Of a stretch of DNA of 29,653 nt, positions 1 to 7,937 are shown in pieces. A model generated the notes under the pieces. It made no database searches, was not told where the DNA came from, and saw only the letters and a list, made by a program, of their open reading frames with translations. The DNA comes from Bacteroidota bacterium. Its GTDB lineage: Bacteria > Bacteroidota > Bacteroidia > Bacteroidales > UBA12481. The stretch lies in contig JAUVKA010000002.1 of the NCBI GenBank assembly GCA_030592205.1, positions 1 to 29,653 on the forward strand, written 5' to 3'. The position numbers and the translations under genes are program-made. Every line of letters starts with the position of its first letter. Within the stretch, counting starts at the first letter, position 1.

Positions 1-34
1 CCATGTAATATTTTGATTTGGGCTTTCATTTATG

Positions 35-1483
35 TTATCCCACACTACCTTCTAAACTTATCTGAAGCAGCTTTTGAGCTTCCACTGCAAACTCCATGGG
101 TAACTTATTAAGAACCTCCCGGGTGTATCCATTTACAATTAAACCAATTGCAGCCTCAGTTTCTATCCCTCTCTGATTGCAATAAAAAATCTGGTCTTCT
201 CCGATTTTTGAGGTAGTAGCCTCATGTTCAACAATGGCTGATTTGTTATTTACTTCCAGATAAGGAAAGGTATGGGCACCACATTGATCTCCCAACAAAA
301 GGGAGTCGCATTGTGAATAGTTGCGAGCATTATCGGCATTTTTCGACACACGCACCAAACCACGATAACTATTTTGACTTTTTCCGGCAGAAATCCCTTT
401 TGAAACAATGATTGATTTAGTGTTTTTACCAATATGTATCATCTTGGTTCCCGTATCAGCCTGCTGAAAATTATTAGTAACGGCAACACTATAAAACTCC
501 CCAACTGAATTATTTCCTCGTAGGATACAACTAGGATATTTCCATGTAACTGCGGATCCTGTTTCAACCTGGGTCCATGATATTTTGGAATTGTCACCCA
601 TGCAAATTCCACGCTTGGTGACAAAATTAAAAATACCACCCAGTCCATTTTTATCACCGGGATACCAGTTTTGTACAGTACTGTACTTTACTTCTGCATT
701 TTCCATTGCAATGATCTCTACAATGGCTGCATGGAGTTGATTTTCATCCCGTTGCGGAGCAGTACACCCTTCAAGATAACTCACGTACGACTCATCATCT
801 GCAATTATCAGGGTGCGTTCAAATTGTCCGGTATTAGCCGCATTGATCCTGAAGTAAGTTGATAATTCCATAGGGCATCTAACTCCTTTAGGAATGTAAC
901 AGAATGATCCGTCGCTAAAAACTGCTGAATTTAAGGCTGCGAAGAAATTATCCCTATATGGAACAACTGTTCCAAGATATTTTTTCACCAGGTCTGGCTG
1001 CTCCCGAACAGCCTCACTGAAGGAACAAAAAATGATACCTCTTTCAGCCAATGTGTCCTTGAAAGTAGTTTTCACAGAAATACTGTCAATTACAGCATCT
1101 ACGGCCACACTAGTTAAATGCTTCTGTTCATCCAGTGGAATACCCAGCTTATTAAAGGTTTCCAATAATTCCGGATCTACTTCATCCAAACTGGCCAAAG
1201 AAGCCTTTTGTATAGGAGCAGCGTAATATATGATATCCTGATAATCAATTTCGGGAATATTCAGATGAGCCCAGTCGGGCATTTTCATTCCCTTCCAATA
1301 GGCAAAAGCTTTAAGACGATAATCAAGCAACCAATCCGGCTCTTTCTTTTTTGCTGAAATCAACCGGACTACATCCTCATTTAAGCCCTTAGGTATCAAA
1401 TCATTTTCGATATCTGTCACGAAACCATATTTGTATTCGCCTCCTGTGACTTCTTTTAATATTTTATCCTGATCACTTTTCAT
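35..1483 (-). CDS. sufB: Fe-S cluster assembly scaffold protein SufB
   Basis: SufB is the scaffold subunit of the cytosolic SufBCD complex, on which Fe-S clusters are built with sulfur supplied by SufS and its partner. The 482-residue protein is full length for the family. The C-terminal half carries the typical beta-helix core and ends in the conserved EFAVEAQKLLQISLEGSVG. Cys392 in NYSQCDS matches the essential core cysteine (Cys405 of E. coli), and His420-Glu421 in VEHEA lie at the same 29-residue spacing as His433-Glu434. The start is the ATG at 1481-1483 and the stop is TAA. sufC, sufD and sufS would normally follow to the left and are outside the window. An inverted repeat and a promoter-like box lie upstream. 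Identity is very secure. Confidence 0.97.
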   Translation of the reverse strand: MKSDQDKILKEVTGGEYKYGFVTDIENDLIPKGLNEDVVRLISAKKKEPDWLLDYRLKAFAYWKGMKMPDWAHLNIPEIDYQDIIYYAAPIQKASLASLDEVDPELLETFNKLGIPLDEQKHLTSVAVDAVIDSISVKTTFKDTLAERGIIFCSFSEAVREQPDLVKKYLGTVVPYRDNFFAALNSAVFSDGSFCYIPKGVRCPMELSTYFRINAANTGQFERTLIIADDESYVSYLEGCTAPQRDENQLHAAIVEIIAMENAEVKYSTVQNWYPGDKNGLGGIFNFVTKRGICMGDNSKISWTQVETGSAVTWKYPSCILRGNNSVGEFYSVAVTNNFQQADTGTKMIHIGKNTKSIIVSKGISAGKSQNSYRGLVRVSKNADNARNYSQCDSLLLGDQCGAHTFPYLEVNNKSAIVEHEATTSKIGEDQIFYCNQRGIETEAAIGLIVNGYTREVLNKLPMEFAVEAQKLLQISLEGSVG

Positions 1484-1524
1484 GTTAATCCATCTTCAGC
1501 CGCACAAACCTGGTAGTGCAAAAT

Positions 1525-1545
1525 TATTTAGAATTCTTCTAAATA
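1525..1545. promoter_or_regulatory. Inverted repeat, probable operator upstream of sufB
   Basis: Two perfect 9-bp arms, TATTTAGAA and TTCTAAATA, flank a 3-bp centre (TTC). The repeat lies in the sufB-thiL divergent region, 42-62 bp upstream of the sufB ATG, just past the sufB -7-like box at 1552-1559. It would therefore cover the expected sufB transcription start, a natural place for a repressor. Suf operons are often controlled by Rrf2/IscR-type or Fur-family regulators, but which protein binds here is not shown by the sequence. The dyad is directly visible; the regulatory role is inferred. Confidence 0.55.
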
Positions 1546-1551
1546 GATTGA

Positions 1552-1559
1552 CAAAAATA
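1552..1559 (-). promoter_or_regulatory. Likely -7 element of the sufB promoter
   Basis: Read on the minus strand this is TATTTTTG, a full match to the Bacteroidota -7 consensus TAnnTTTG. It lies about 70 bp before the sufB ATG, and the predicted start point falls in the adjoining inverted repeat. No clear TTTG -33 element is seen at the usual spacing, so the promoter call is tentative. Confidence 0.4.
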
Positions 1560-1593
1560 CAAAAAGCAAAAGTATATATCCTAATAGAAATTG

Positions 1594-1601
1594 TAATTTT
1601 G
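1594..1601 (+). promoter_or_regulatory. Likely -7 element of the thiL promoter
   Basis: TAATTTTG matches TAnnTTTG and lies 21 bp before the thiL ATG, giving a short leader of about 15 nt. No TTTG -33 box is seen 17-23 bp upstream. Its position supports the downstream ATG at 1623 as the real thiL start. Confidence 0.35.
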
Positions 1602-1622
1602 TGGAATACCAAAGACAAGTAT

Positions 1623-2654
1623 ATGAGTGAAAAAACAATTAAAGAGTTAGGAGAATTTGGGCTGATCAAAAAACTTACAGAGGATGTGGTTCCAATGCAT
1701 GTCAGTACAAGAAAAGGGATTGGCGATGATGCAGCTGTATTTGACTTCGGCAATAATGAAACTGTGCTTACAACAGATCTTTTATTGGAAGGTATTCATT
1801 TTGATTTGATGTATGTTCCATTAAAGCATTTAGGTTATAAAGCGGTTGTGATTAACCTTTCTGACGTGGTTGCCATGAATGCTATTCCCCGGCAAATAAC
1901 GGTTAGTATTGGTATTTCAGCTAAAATGACCTTTGCAGCATTAGAGGAACTTTATACAGGAATCAAGCTGGCCTGCAAAACTTATAATGTTGATCTTGTT
2001 GGCGGAGACACTTCTTCCAGCATGACGGGGCTGGTCATTAGTATCACTGCTACAGGCATTGCAACTCCAGGAACAGTAGTTTATCGAAACGGAGCGAAAG
2101 TCAATGATCTGATATGCGTTAGTGGAGATCTTGGAGCCTCCTACATGGGACTTGCACTCCTTCAAAGGGAGAAAAAATTGTTTGAAGAGGATTCATCCTT
2201 CCAGCCCAAACTAGATGGCTATCAGCATATTATTGAGAAACAGCTCAAACCGGAAGCAAGGAATGATATTCTAGTCAGCTTACAAAAGCTTGAGATTCAA
2301 CCCACTTCAATGATCGATATTTCAGATGGATTATCATCCGACTTATTACATATCTGTACTGAGTCAAAAGTTGGATGCAGGCTTTATGCTGACAAAATTC
2401 CCATGCATGAAGAAACTGAGAAGCTTGCCTCCTCCATGAATATTGGTTCCTTGGTTGCTGCTCTGAATGGAGGTGAAGATTATGAACTACTCTTTACTGT
2501 ACCTGTTGACAAATACGAAAAGCTGCAACAGGAACACCAAATCAGTGTAATCGGGCATATCACTGAAGCTTCAGAAGGGACAAAGCTGGTTCTAAGTGAT
2601 GACAACACAGTCCCTCTTACGGCACAGGGGTGGCGTGCTGAAAACGGATGGTAA
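1623..2654 (+). CDS. thiL: Thiamine-monophosphate kinase ThiL
   Basis: ThiL phosphorylates thiamine monophosphate with ATP to give thiamine diphosphate, the last step of cofactor synthesis. From the ATG at 1623 the protein has 343 residues, normal for the family. The PurM-like ATP-binding fold is marked by GIGDDAA (residues 32-38), the Asp-rich TTDLLLEGIHF, VGGDTSSS, DISDGLSSDL and the C-terminal GGEDYELLF. The frame is open upstream to an ATG at 1482, but those extra 47 residues look unlike any ThiL N-terminus, would overlap sufB, and contain the promoter-like box at 1594-1601, so I chose the shorter form. It diverges from sufB and converges on lpxA with only 19 bp between the stops. No other thiamine gene is nearby. 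Confidence 0.95.
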   Translation: MSEKTIKELGEFGLIKKLTEDVVPMHVSTRKGIGDDAAVFDFGNNETVLTTDLLLEGIHFDLMYVPLKHLGYKAVVINLSDVVAMNAIPRQITVSIGISAKMTFAALEELYTGIKLACKTYNVDLVGGDTSSSMTGLVISITATGIATPGTVVYRNGAKVNDLICVSGDLGASYMGLALLQREKKLFEEDSSFQPKLDGYQHIIEKQLKPEARNDILVSLQKLEIQPTSMIDISDGLSSDLLHICTESKVGCRLYADKIPMHEETEKLASSMNIGSLVAALNGGEDYELLFTVPVDKYEKLQQEHQISVIGHITEASEGTKLVLSDDNTVPLTAQGWRAENGW

Positions 2655-2673
2655 ATTTATCCCAATCCACCAA

Positions 2674-3456
2674 CTAATCTTCCAAATACCCCTTGATGAT
2701 TCCTCGTTTCGAATCCTTTATGAAGTTTACTATTTGTTCCCGGTCATCAGATTGAGGAGTTTCCTTAAGGATTTCCTCAAGGGCCTGGGAAGTATTCATA
2801 CCCTGATTATAGATCAACCTGTAAATTTCGTGTATCTGATCAATTCGTTCATTAGTAAAGCCACGACGCTTCAAGCCAATTACATTCAAACCGGTATATT
2901 GTACCGGGTACCTGCCTGCAATAACAAAAGGAGGAATATCCTTGCCCACTAATGAACCTCCCTGCACCATAGTATGTGCCCCAATATTAACAAACTGGTG
3001 GACTCCAACTTTCCCCCCGATATATGCAAAATCACCAATAGTAATTTCACCGGCCAGCCCCACACTGTTAACCATTATTACATTATTGCCTAATTCGCAA
3101 TCATGGGCAATGTGAACATAAGCCATAAGGAGACAATTATTTCCGACAATCGTTTGTCCTTTAGCAGCCGTTCCCTTATTTATGGTAACACTCTCTCTGA
3201 TAAGCACATTGTCGCCTATAATAGCTGCACTTTTCTCTCCTTTGTATTTTAAATCCTGAGGAATAGCAGAAATCACAGCACCAGGAAAAACTTTGCAGTT
3301 CTTTCCAATTCTGGCACCATCCATAATGGTTACATTTGGCCCAATCCAGGTTCCTTCACCAATTTCAACATCCCCGTAAATAGTTGAAAAGGATTCTACA
3401 GTCACACCCTCGGCTATTCGGGCATCAGGATGAATATTTGTAAGAGAATGAATCAT
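2674..3456 (-). CDS. lpxA: Acyl-ACP--UDP-N-acetylglucosamine O-acyltransferase LpxA
   Basis: LpxA is a cytosolic trimer that transfers a 3-hydroxyacyl chain from acyl carrier protein to the 3-OH of UDP-GlcNAc, the first step of lipid A synthesis. The 260-residue protein has hexapeptide repeats (left-handed beta helix) over roughly residues 1-185, then the helical C-terminal domain starting at GLNVIGLKRRGF. His118 in HIAHDC corresponds to the catalytic base (His125 of E. coli). VHQFVNIGAH and PPFVIAGRYP are also typical. The gene starts 9 bp after lpxC/fabZ and is surely co-translated or co-transcribed with it. It ends in TAG. Acyl-chain length cannot be read with confidence. Confidence 0.97.
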   Translation of the reverse strand: MIHSLTNIHPDARIAEGVTVESFSTIYGDVEIGEGTWIGPNVTIMDGARIGKNCKVFPGAVISAIPQDLKYKGEKSAAIIGDNVLIRESVTINKGTAAKGQTIVGNNCLLMAYVHIAHDCELGNNVIMVNSVGLAGEITIGDFAYIGGKVGVHQFVNIGAHTMVQGGSLVGKDIPPFVIAGRYPVQYTGLNVIGLKRRGFTNERIDQIHEIYRLIYNQGMNTSQALEEILKETPQSDDREQIVNFIKDSKRGIIKGYLED

Positions 3457-3465
3457 GGTTAAGGA

Positions 3466-4857
3466 TTATTTATTTAGAACTATTTGTGCCATCATTTCAC
3501 CTTCAGCCACCACCTGCCCTGCAACGAAAGCTTTTCCTTTCATTTTGGCTATCCCACGGCGGATAGGATCCACCAGCTCAAGTTTGAAAATAATAGTATC
3601 ACCCGGTACAACTTTTTTCTTAAATTTTACATTATCAATTTTCAGAAAATATGTACTGTATTGTTTTGGATCTTCCACACCACCCAAAACCAATATCCCT
3701 CCACACTGAGCCAGAGCTTCAACGATCATTACACCCGGCATTACCGGTTCCTGTGGAAAATGCCCAACAAAGAAAGGTTCGTTCATAGTCACATTCTTTT
3801 GTCCGATGATAGTAGTATCAGACATTTCAAGAATACGATCTATCATAAGGAAAGGTGATCTGTGAGGCAACAGCCCCATAATGTCATTGATATCCAAAAC
3901 AGGCGGTTTGGCAGGATCCAGAACAGGAGCAATATTTTGGCTATTCTGCTTTTTAATATAGTCTTTTACCTGCTTGGCAAATGTCACATTAGCCCAATGC
4001 CCCGGCCTGGTAGCTATTATTTTTCCTTTCAGTCGTGTTCCAATAAGCGTCATGTCGCCAATCAGATCGAGTAATTTATGACGTGCCGGTTCGTTTGAGA
4101 ATTGGAGTTTAGTATTGCTCAAAATCCCCTGAGGGCGGACTTGAACTCTAGGTTTGTTAAACAGGTCGGCAATCCGGTCCAGTTCCTCCTGAGAAACCTC
4201 CCGATCAAGAACTACGATCGCATTATCCAGGCTTCCACCTTTAATAAGATTATTTTTCCAGAGCAACTCCAACTCTCTGAAAAAAACAAAAGTCCTGCTT
4301 GGAGCAATCTCCCCGGCAAACTCCTCCATATTGTTGAGCGAAGCAAATTGGTTTCCAATTACAACTGAATTGTAATCTATCATCACACTAACACTGAAAC
4401 CATCTGAAGGAAGGGCCATAATTTCAATACCATTTTCCTCATTTTTGAAAACGATTGGTTCCTTGATTTCAAAATACTCTCTTTCTGCGCTTTGCTCAAG
4501 CAGGCCTGCTTTTTGGATAGCATCAACATATGGTCCGGCACTTCCGTCAAGAATTGGCATTTCCGGGCCATCCAACTTAATCAGGACATTATCAATATCC
4601 ATTCCGGACAATGCTGCTAAAACATGCTCTATAGTGCTGATTTTCACACCATTTTTCTCCAAAACAGTGCTCCTTGAAGTGTCGGAAACCAGTTCAACCT
4701 GAGCTTTTACTATTGGCTGGTCATCAAGATCAATCCTTTGGAAAACAATTCCACTGTTATTCTCTCCGGGATATATGCTTGCATTTACCTTCAATCCTGC
4801 ATGAAGGCCCATACCCGAAAAAGAAATAGGCTTAGCAATAGTTTTTTGTTTAGTCAT
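3466..4857 (-). CDS. lpxC/fabZ: Bifunctional LpxC deacetylase / FabZ dehydratase fusion
   Basis: One 463-residue protein joins two enzymes that are separate in most bacteria. Residues 1 to about 300 are LpxC, the zinc UDP-3-O-acyl-GlcNAc deacetylase that commits substrate to lipid A. Zinc ligands are His78 (TIEHVLAA), His260 and Asp264 (HKLLDLIGD), and His287 (GHWAN) is the catalytic histidine. Residues about 320-463 are FabZ, the 3-hydroxyacyl-ACP dehydratase of fatty acid synthesis, with LLPHRSPFLMID, His366 in GHFP and Glu380 in IVEALAQ. The two compete for the 3-hydroxyacyl-ACP branch point between lipid A and phospholipid, so the fusion may fix their ratio. This fusion is a known trait of Bacteroidota. 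It lies between lpxD and lpxA in one operon. Confidence 0.97.
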   Translation of the reverse strand: MTKQKTIAKPISFSGMGLHAGLKVNASIYPGENNSGIVFQRIDLDDQPIVKAQVELVSDTSRSTVLEKNGVKISTIEHVLAALSGMDIDNVLIKLDGPEMPILDGSAGPYVDAIQKAGLLEQSAEREYFEIKEPIVFKNEENGIEIMALPSDGFSVSVMIDYNSVVIGNQFASLNNMEEFAGEIAPSRTFVFFRELELLWKNNLIKGGSLDNAIVVLDREVSQEELDRIADLFNKPRVQVRPQGILSNTKLQFSNEPARHKLLDLIGDMTLIGTRLKGKIIATRPGHWANVTFAKQVKDYIKKQNSQNIAPVLDPAKPPVLDINDIMGLLPHRSPFLMIDRILEMSDTTIIGQKNVTMNEPFFVGHFPQEPVMPGVMIVEALAQCGGILVLGGVEDPKQYSTYFLKIDNVKFKKKVVPGDTIIFKLELVDPIRRGIAKMKGKAFVAGQVVAEGEMMAQIVLNK

Positions 4858-4920
4858 AGGGTCGATAAAAGCTTTGTGTAAAAATAGGATTTTGAGGTGA
4901 AGAATAAAGATTCTTGTGAA

Positions 4921-5955
4921 TTAATCAGCATTTAATCGATCCAAGGCCGCTTCAAGTTTGTTAATACGATCCTGAAGTTCAGGCAGTTTCTTATACAGAA
5001 CATATGATCTTTGATATGGGATAACATCAAAACTTGGTGACCCTTGCTGAGCTGTTGCACCTTTTTTGATTGATTGTCCAACTCCTGATTGAGCTGCAAT
5101 TTTTGAACCGTCGGCTATGGTCAAATGGCCTACAATTCCTACCTGCCCACCAATCAAACAGTTCTCTCCTATCTTAGTTGATCCGGAAATGCCTGTCTGT
5201 GCTGCGACAATAGTATTTCTACCAATATCCACATTATGAGCCACCTGTATTAGATTATCCAGTTTAACTCCCTTTCTGATTATAGTTGAGCCAATTGTTG
5301 CCCTATCTATACAGGTGTTTGAACCGATCTCCACATTATCCTCAATTATTACGTTACCAATTTGGGGAACCTTAGTAAAATCACTACCTGTTTGAGGAGC
5401 AAATCCAAAACCATCTCCCCCGATTACTACTCCAGAATGGATAATACAATTCTTGCCTATCTGAGTGTTATGATGAATTCTGGCTCCCGCAAAAATCACC
5501 GTATTATCCCCAACAGTAACATTCTCACTTATATAAACATGTGGAAAAATTCTCACATTATTGCCAATCTTTGCCCCCTTGCTTATGTACGAAAAAGCAC
5601 CGATACAGGCATCCTTGCTGACAGTTGCAGATGGGGAAATCCAACATGGCTCTTCCAGTCTATCCCGATCCGGAAGCTGTTCAAGCAAAGAAAGCAGTTT
5701 AGCAAGCGATCTGTATGGATCCTTCACCCTGATGAGAGTTAGCTTAATGGGATTATCCAGAACAAGATCCTTTGACACAATAGCCACAGAAGCTGTAGTA
5801 GAATAAAGAAAAGTTGTATACTTTGGATTGGCCAGAAAAGTCAAAGTACCTGGTTTACCCTCTTCAATACGAGTAATATTGTTAACGGTTTCGTCCGGGT
5901 TGCCTTCAACCTGGCCGCCAAGGATTTCGGCAATTTGCAGAGCAGTATATTTCAT
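4921..5955 (-). CDS. lpxD: UDP-3-O-(3-hydroxyacyl)glucosamine N-acyltransferase LpxD
   Basis: LpxD adds the N-linked 3-hydroxyacyl chain to the LpxC product, the third step of lipid A synthesis. The 344-residue protein has the family's N-terminal uridine-binding domain (residues 1-100, with TLTFLANPKY), a long left-handed beta helix of hexapeptide repeats (about 105-300), and a C-terminal helix rich in Leu, Arg and Lys (YKKLPELQDRINKLEAALDR). His240 in LIQVAHNVDIG is the catalytic histidine (His239 of E. coli). GGDGFGFAP near 179-187 is the usual acyl/substrate loop. It follows the HD-domain gene by 40 bp and precedes lpxC/fabZ by 63 bp. A weak AT-rich hairpin in that second gap is not a convincing terminator. 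Confidence 0.97.
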   Translation of the reverse strand: MKYTALQIAEILGGQVEGNPDETVNNITRIEEGKPGTLTFLANPKYTTFLYSTTASVAIVSKDLVLDNPIKLTLIRVKDPYRSLAKLLSLLEQLPDRDRLEEPCWISPSATVSKDACIGAFSYISKGAKIGNNVRIFPHVYISENVTVGDNTVIFAGARIHHNTQIGKNCIIHSGVVIGGDGFGFAPQTGSDFTKVPQIGNVIIEDNVEIGSNTCIDRATIGSTIIRKGVKLDNLIQVAHNVDIGRNTIVAAQTGISGSTKIGENCLIGGQVGIVGHLTIADGSKIAAQSGVGQSIKKGATAQQGSPSFDVIPYQRSYVLYKKLPELQDRINKLEAALDRLNAD

Positions 5956-5995
5956 GGCAGCAAGGGTAACATATTAGTACGTCTGAAAACTGACT

Positions 5996-7249
5996 TTATT
6001 GCTTTGTTAGATTCACCCATTTGGGATAACAAAGAAAGTATTTATTGTCAGCTTGTGAAAGAATAGCTGGATTAATGATATCACTTGCCTCTGTGAATTC
6101 AATTAACTTTCCGGAATTATCCCATAAACGAACCTGGTCATATTCATCATTATAGGCACTATTTGATACCATCCCCCCGAACACCAAATAATCTGTGAAC
6201 CCACCGTCCCATCCCATCTTTTTTCTCACCTCAGTTTTTATTGCTTCAATTCTATCCTTTGAAAATGGGCTCCTTTGAATTTCTATACGTAATAATTTCC
6301 TGTTTAGCAATCCTTCTGATAACATTGCCAGAACAGGATCCGAGTGATTTTGCCAAACCTTGAGGGCAGAAAGAATATCATTATCATCTAATTGAGAAAA
6401 GACCTCAAGAAACTCCATAGAACTCAAGCTGACTTTCATATTCTTTGGATCCATATTAAGACAGGCGTCTAAGGCCGGGGTTGCAAAAAGTCTGTGACCA
6501 CTTTGAGTAAGAAGCTTGGCCCGCTCAAAGGTTTTCACTAGCATTTTTTCCGCAACAATCACTGTTTTATGCAAATATACTTGCCAATACATCAGTCTTC
6601 TTGCAATCAGAAAATTCTCAATTGAATAAATCCCCTTACGATCTACAACCAGCTCATCATTTACCACCCGAAGCATTTTTATTATCCTTTCGGAACCAAC
6701 AACTCCTTCAGTGACTCCGGTAAAAAAACTATCTCGGCGCAGGTAATCCAGGCGATCCATATCCAATTGACTAGCTACTAGCTGATGGAGAAATTTGCGT
6801 GGGTGCTTCCCTCCATAGATCTCAATCGCATTATCCAATTGCCCATTGAATATCTTATTCAATTCCTGCATATAGATCAGGGATATTTCCTCATGCGCAT
6901 AACCTTCTACCAGGGTATTTTCCAAAGCATGTGAAAATGGCCCATGTCCAATATCATGCAGTAGTATGGCAATAAGCGCCCCTATCCAATCTTCCCGACT
7001 TAATTCATATCCTTTTCGCTGAATAATTGTCAGGGCAGTATCCATTAGATGTACTGTACCCAGAGCATGTTGAAAACGAGTGTGGTTTGCCGCCGGATAA
7101 ACGTAGAAAGTCAGCCCCAGCTGTCTAATCCTCCTTAATCGCTGAAACCAAGGATGTTCCACCAAATCAAAAATCAGGTCATCTGGAAAGTTTATAAAAC
7201 CATATACCGGATCATTGATAATCTTGCTTTTGTTTTGAAAATAGCTCAT
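5996..7249 (-). CDS. HD-domain phosphohydrolase, dNTPase/SAMHD1-like
   Basis: This 417-residue protein belongs to the HD superfamily, in the branch with dGTP triphosphohydrolases and SAMHD1. Metal-binding residues are visible: His61 in RFQHALGT, His98-Asp99 in LLHDIGHGPFSH, and the downstream Asp in DMDRLDYLRRDS (residues 163-173). The opening DPVYGFINFP and RLRRIRQLG are typical of this Bacteroidota subgroup. The substrate is not known; a nucleotide triphosphate is likely by family. I chose the ATG at 7247-7249, since the open frame extends 7 codons further only to a TTG and the protein begins naturally at MSYFQNKSK. It heads the lipid A run, 40 bp before lpxD, and diverges from rimP. Confidence 0.88.
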   Translation of the reverse strand: MSYFQNKSKIINDPVYGFINFPDDLIFDLVEHPWFQRLRRIRQLGLTFYVYPAANHTRFQHALGTVHLMDTALTIIQRKGYELSREDWIGALIAILLHDIGHGPFSHALENTLVEGYAHEEISLIYMQELNKIFNGQLDNAIEIYGGKHPRKFLHQLVASQLDMDRLDYLRRDSFFTGVTEGVVGSERIIKMLRVVNDELVVDRKGIYSIENFLIARRLMYWQVYLHKTVIVAEKMLVKTFERAKLLTQSGHRLFATPALDACLNMDPKNMKVSLSSMEFLEVFSQLDDNDILSALKVWQNHSDPVLAMLSEGLLNRKLLRIEIQRSPFSKDRIEAIKTEVRKKMGWDGGFTDYLVFGGMVSNSAYNDEYDQVRLWDNSGKLIEFTEASDIINPAILSQADNKYFLCYPKWVNLTKQ

Positions 7250-7359
7250 CAGGTTTACAATTATGCTCAATTATCTTAACTAACACGCGAAAATAAAGAA
7301 ATTCCGAGGACCAAAATAATCAGGAAACGACAAAACACAAAATATGGTAAATCTCCAAT

Positions 7360-7390
7360 TTTGCAAATTACCCTAAAATATGTATTTTTG
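7360..7390 (+). promoter_or_regulatory. Promoter of the rimP-nusA-infB operon
   Basis: TTTG at 7360-7363 and TATTTTTG at 7383-7390, spaced by 19 bp, match the Bacteroidota -33/-7 pattern (TTTG, then TAnnTTTG). Transcription would start near 7395-7398 and give a leader of about 60 nt before the rimP ATG. This is the only site in the window where I see both boxes at proper spacing. Confidence 0.65.
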
Positions 7391-7419
7391 CACCCGAAAA
7401 GTAGAGATAATGGTGTATA

Positions 7420-7444
7420 AGGGGACAGAAGTCCCCTATTTTTT
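7420..7444 (+). terminator. Terminator-like hairpin in the rimP leader (attenuator candidate)
   Basis: The arms AGGGGAC (7420-7426) and GTCCCCT (7431-7437) pair perfectly around an AGAA loop, and an A plus six T residues (7439-7444) follow. This has the form of an intrinsic terminator, yet it lies after the operon promoter and 12 bp before the rimP ATG. It should therefore terminate a share of transcripts before rimP-nusA-infB. NusA is known to strengthen pausing and termination at such hairpins, so feedback by the operon's own product is plausible but not shown. Confidence 0.6.
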
Positions 7445-7455
7445 GATCCTGTTAG

Positions 7456-7926
7456 ATGGTTATTAAGGAAGACATAGAAAAATTGATTCATGAGGCAATA
7501 TCTGGAACTGAGGCCTTTCTGGTTGAAGTTGCAATAAACCAAGGAAATTTTATCCGGGTTTTTTTGGATGAGCCTAATGGTATTTCTATGGATGAATGTG
7601 TCAGGATCAGCAAAGCTATAGAAGCTGGGATTGATCGGGAAAAAGAGGACTTTGATCTACAGGTTTCTTCTCCGGGGTTGGAGAACCCATTACGTGTTAA
7701 TAAGCAGTACATTAAGAATATTGGAAGAGAACTTAAGGTTGAAACGAATGACAAGAAACGAATTGTTGGGGAGTTACTTGAGGTGGAAACTACGGGTATT
7801 ACTCTTAATGCTAAAGTCAAGGTAAAAACCAAGGGATCAAAAAAGAGCAAAATTGAATTTCAATCTATCATTTTGAAATTCGAAGACATTAAAAGTGCGA
7901 AAGTGAATCTTCATTTTAAAGGCTAA
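7456..7926 (+). CDS. rimP: Ribosome maturation factor RimP
   Basis: RimP binds the 30S subunit during its assembly and helps place S12 and form the central pseudoknot region. The 156-residue protein has the usual N-terminal alpha/beta domain (residues 1 to about 80, with VFLDEPNGISMDECVRISK and the conserved VSSPGLENPL) and a small beta-barrel C-terminal domain (about 85-156). The ATG at 7456 is the natural start. nusA begins 11 bp after its stop, the common bacterial order rimP-nusA-infB. The leader carries a promoter and a terminator-like hairpin. Confidence 0.95.
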   Translation: MVIKEDIEKLIHEAISGTEAFLVEVAINQGNFIRVFLDEPNGISMDECVRISKAIEAGIDREKEDFDLQVSSPGLENPLRVNKQYIKNIGRELKVETNDKKRIVGELLEVETTGITLNAKVKVKTKGSKKSKIEFQSIILKFEDIKSAKVNLHFKG

Positions 7927-7937
7927 TAAAAAGCGCA

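Noticed and set aside
1482..1622. Longer thiL N-terminus starting at the ATG at 1482
   Set aside because: The extra 47 residues do not look like ThiL, overlap the start of sufB, and would bury the operator-like dyad and the thiL -7 box in coding sequence.
4900..4915. Hairpin AAGAAT/ATTCTT between lpxD and lpxC/fabZ as a terminator
   Set aside because: The stem is only 6 bp and almost all A-T, with no T-run on the minus strand; the genes are expected to be co-transcribed.
7250..7270. Upstream TTG start for the HD phosphohydrolase
   Set aside because: It adds only 7 residues without family similarity; the ATG at 7247-7249 gives a natural N-terminus.
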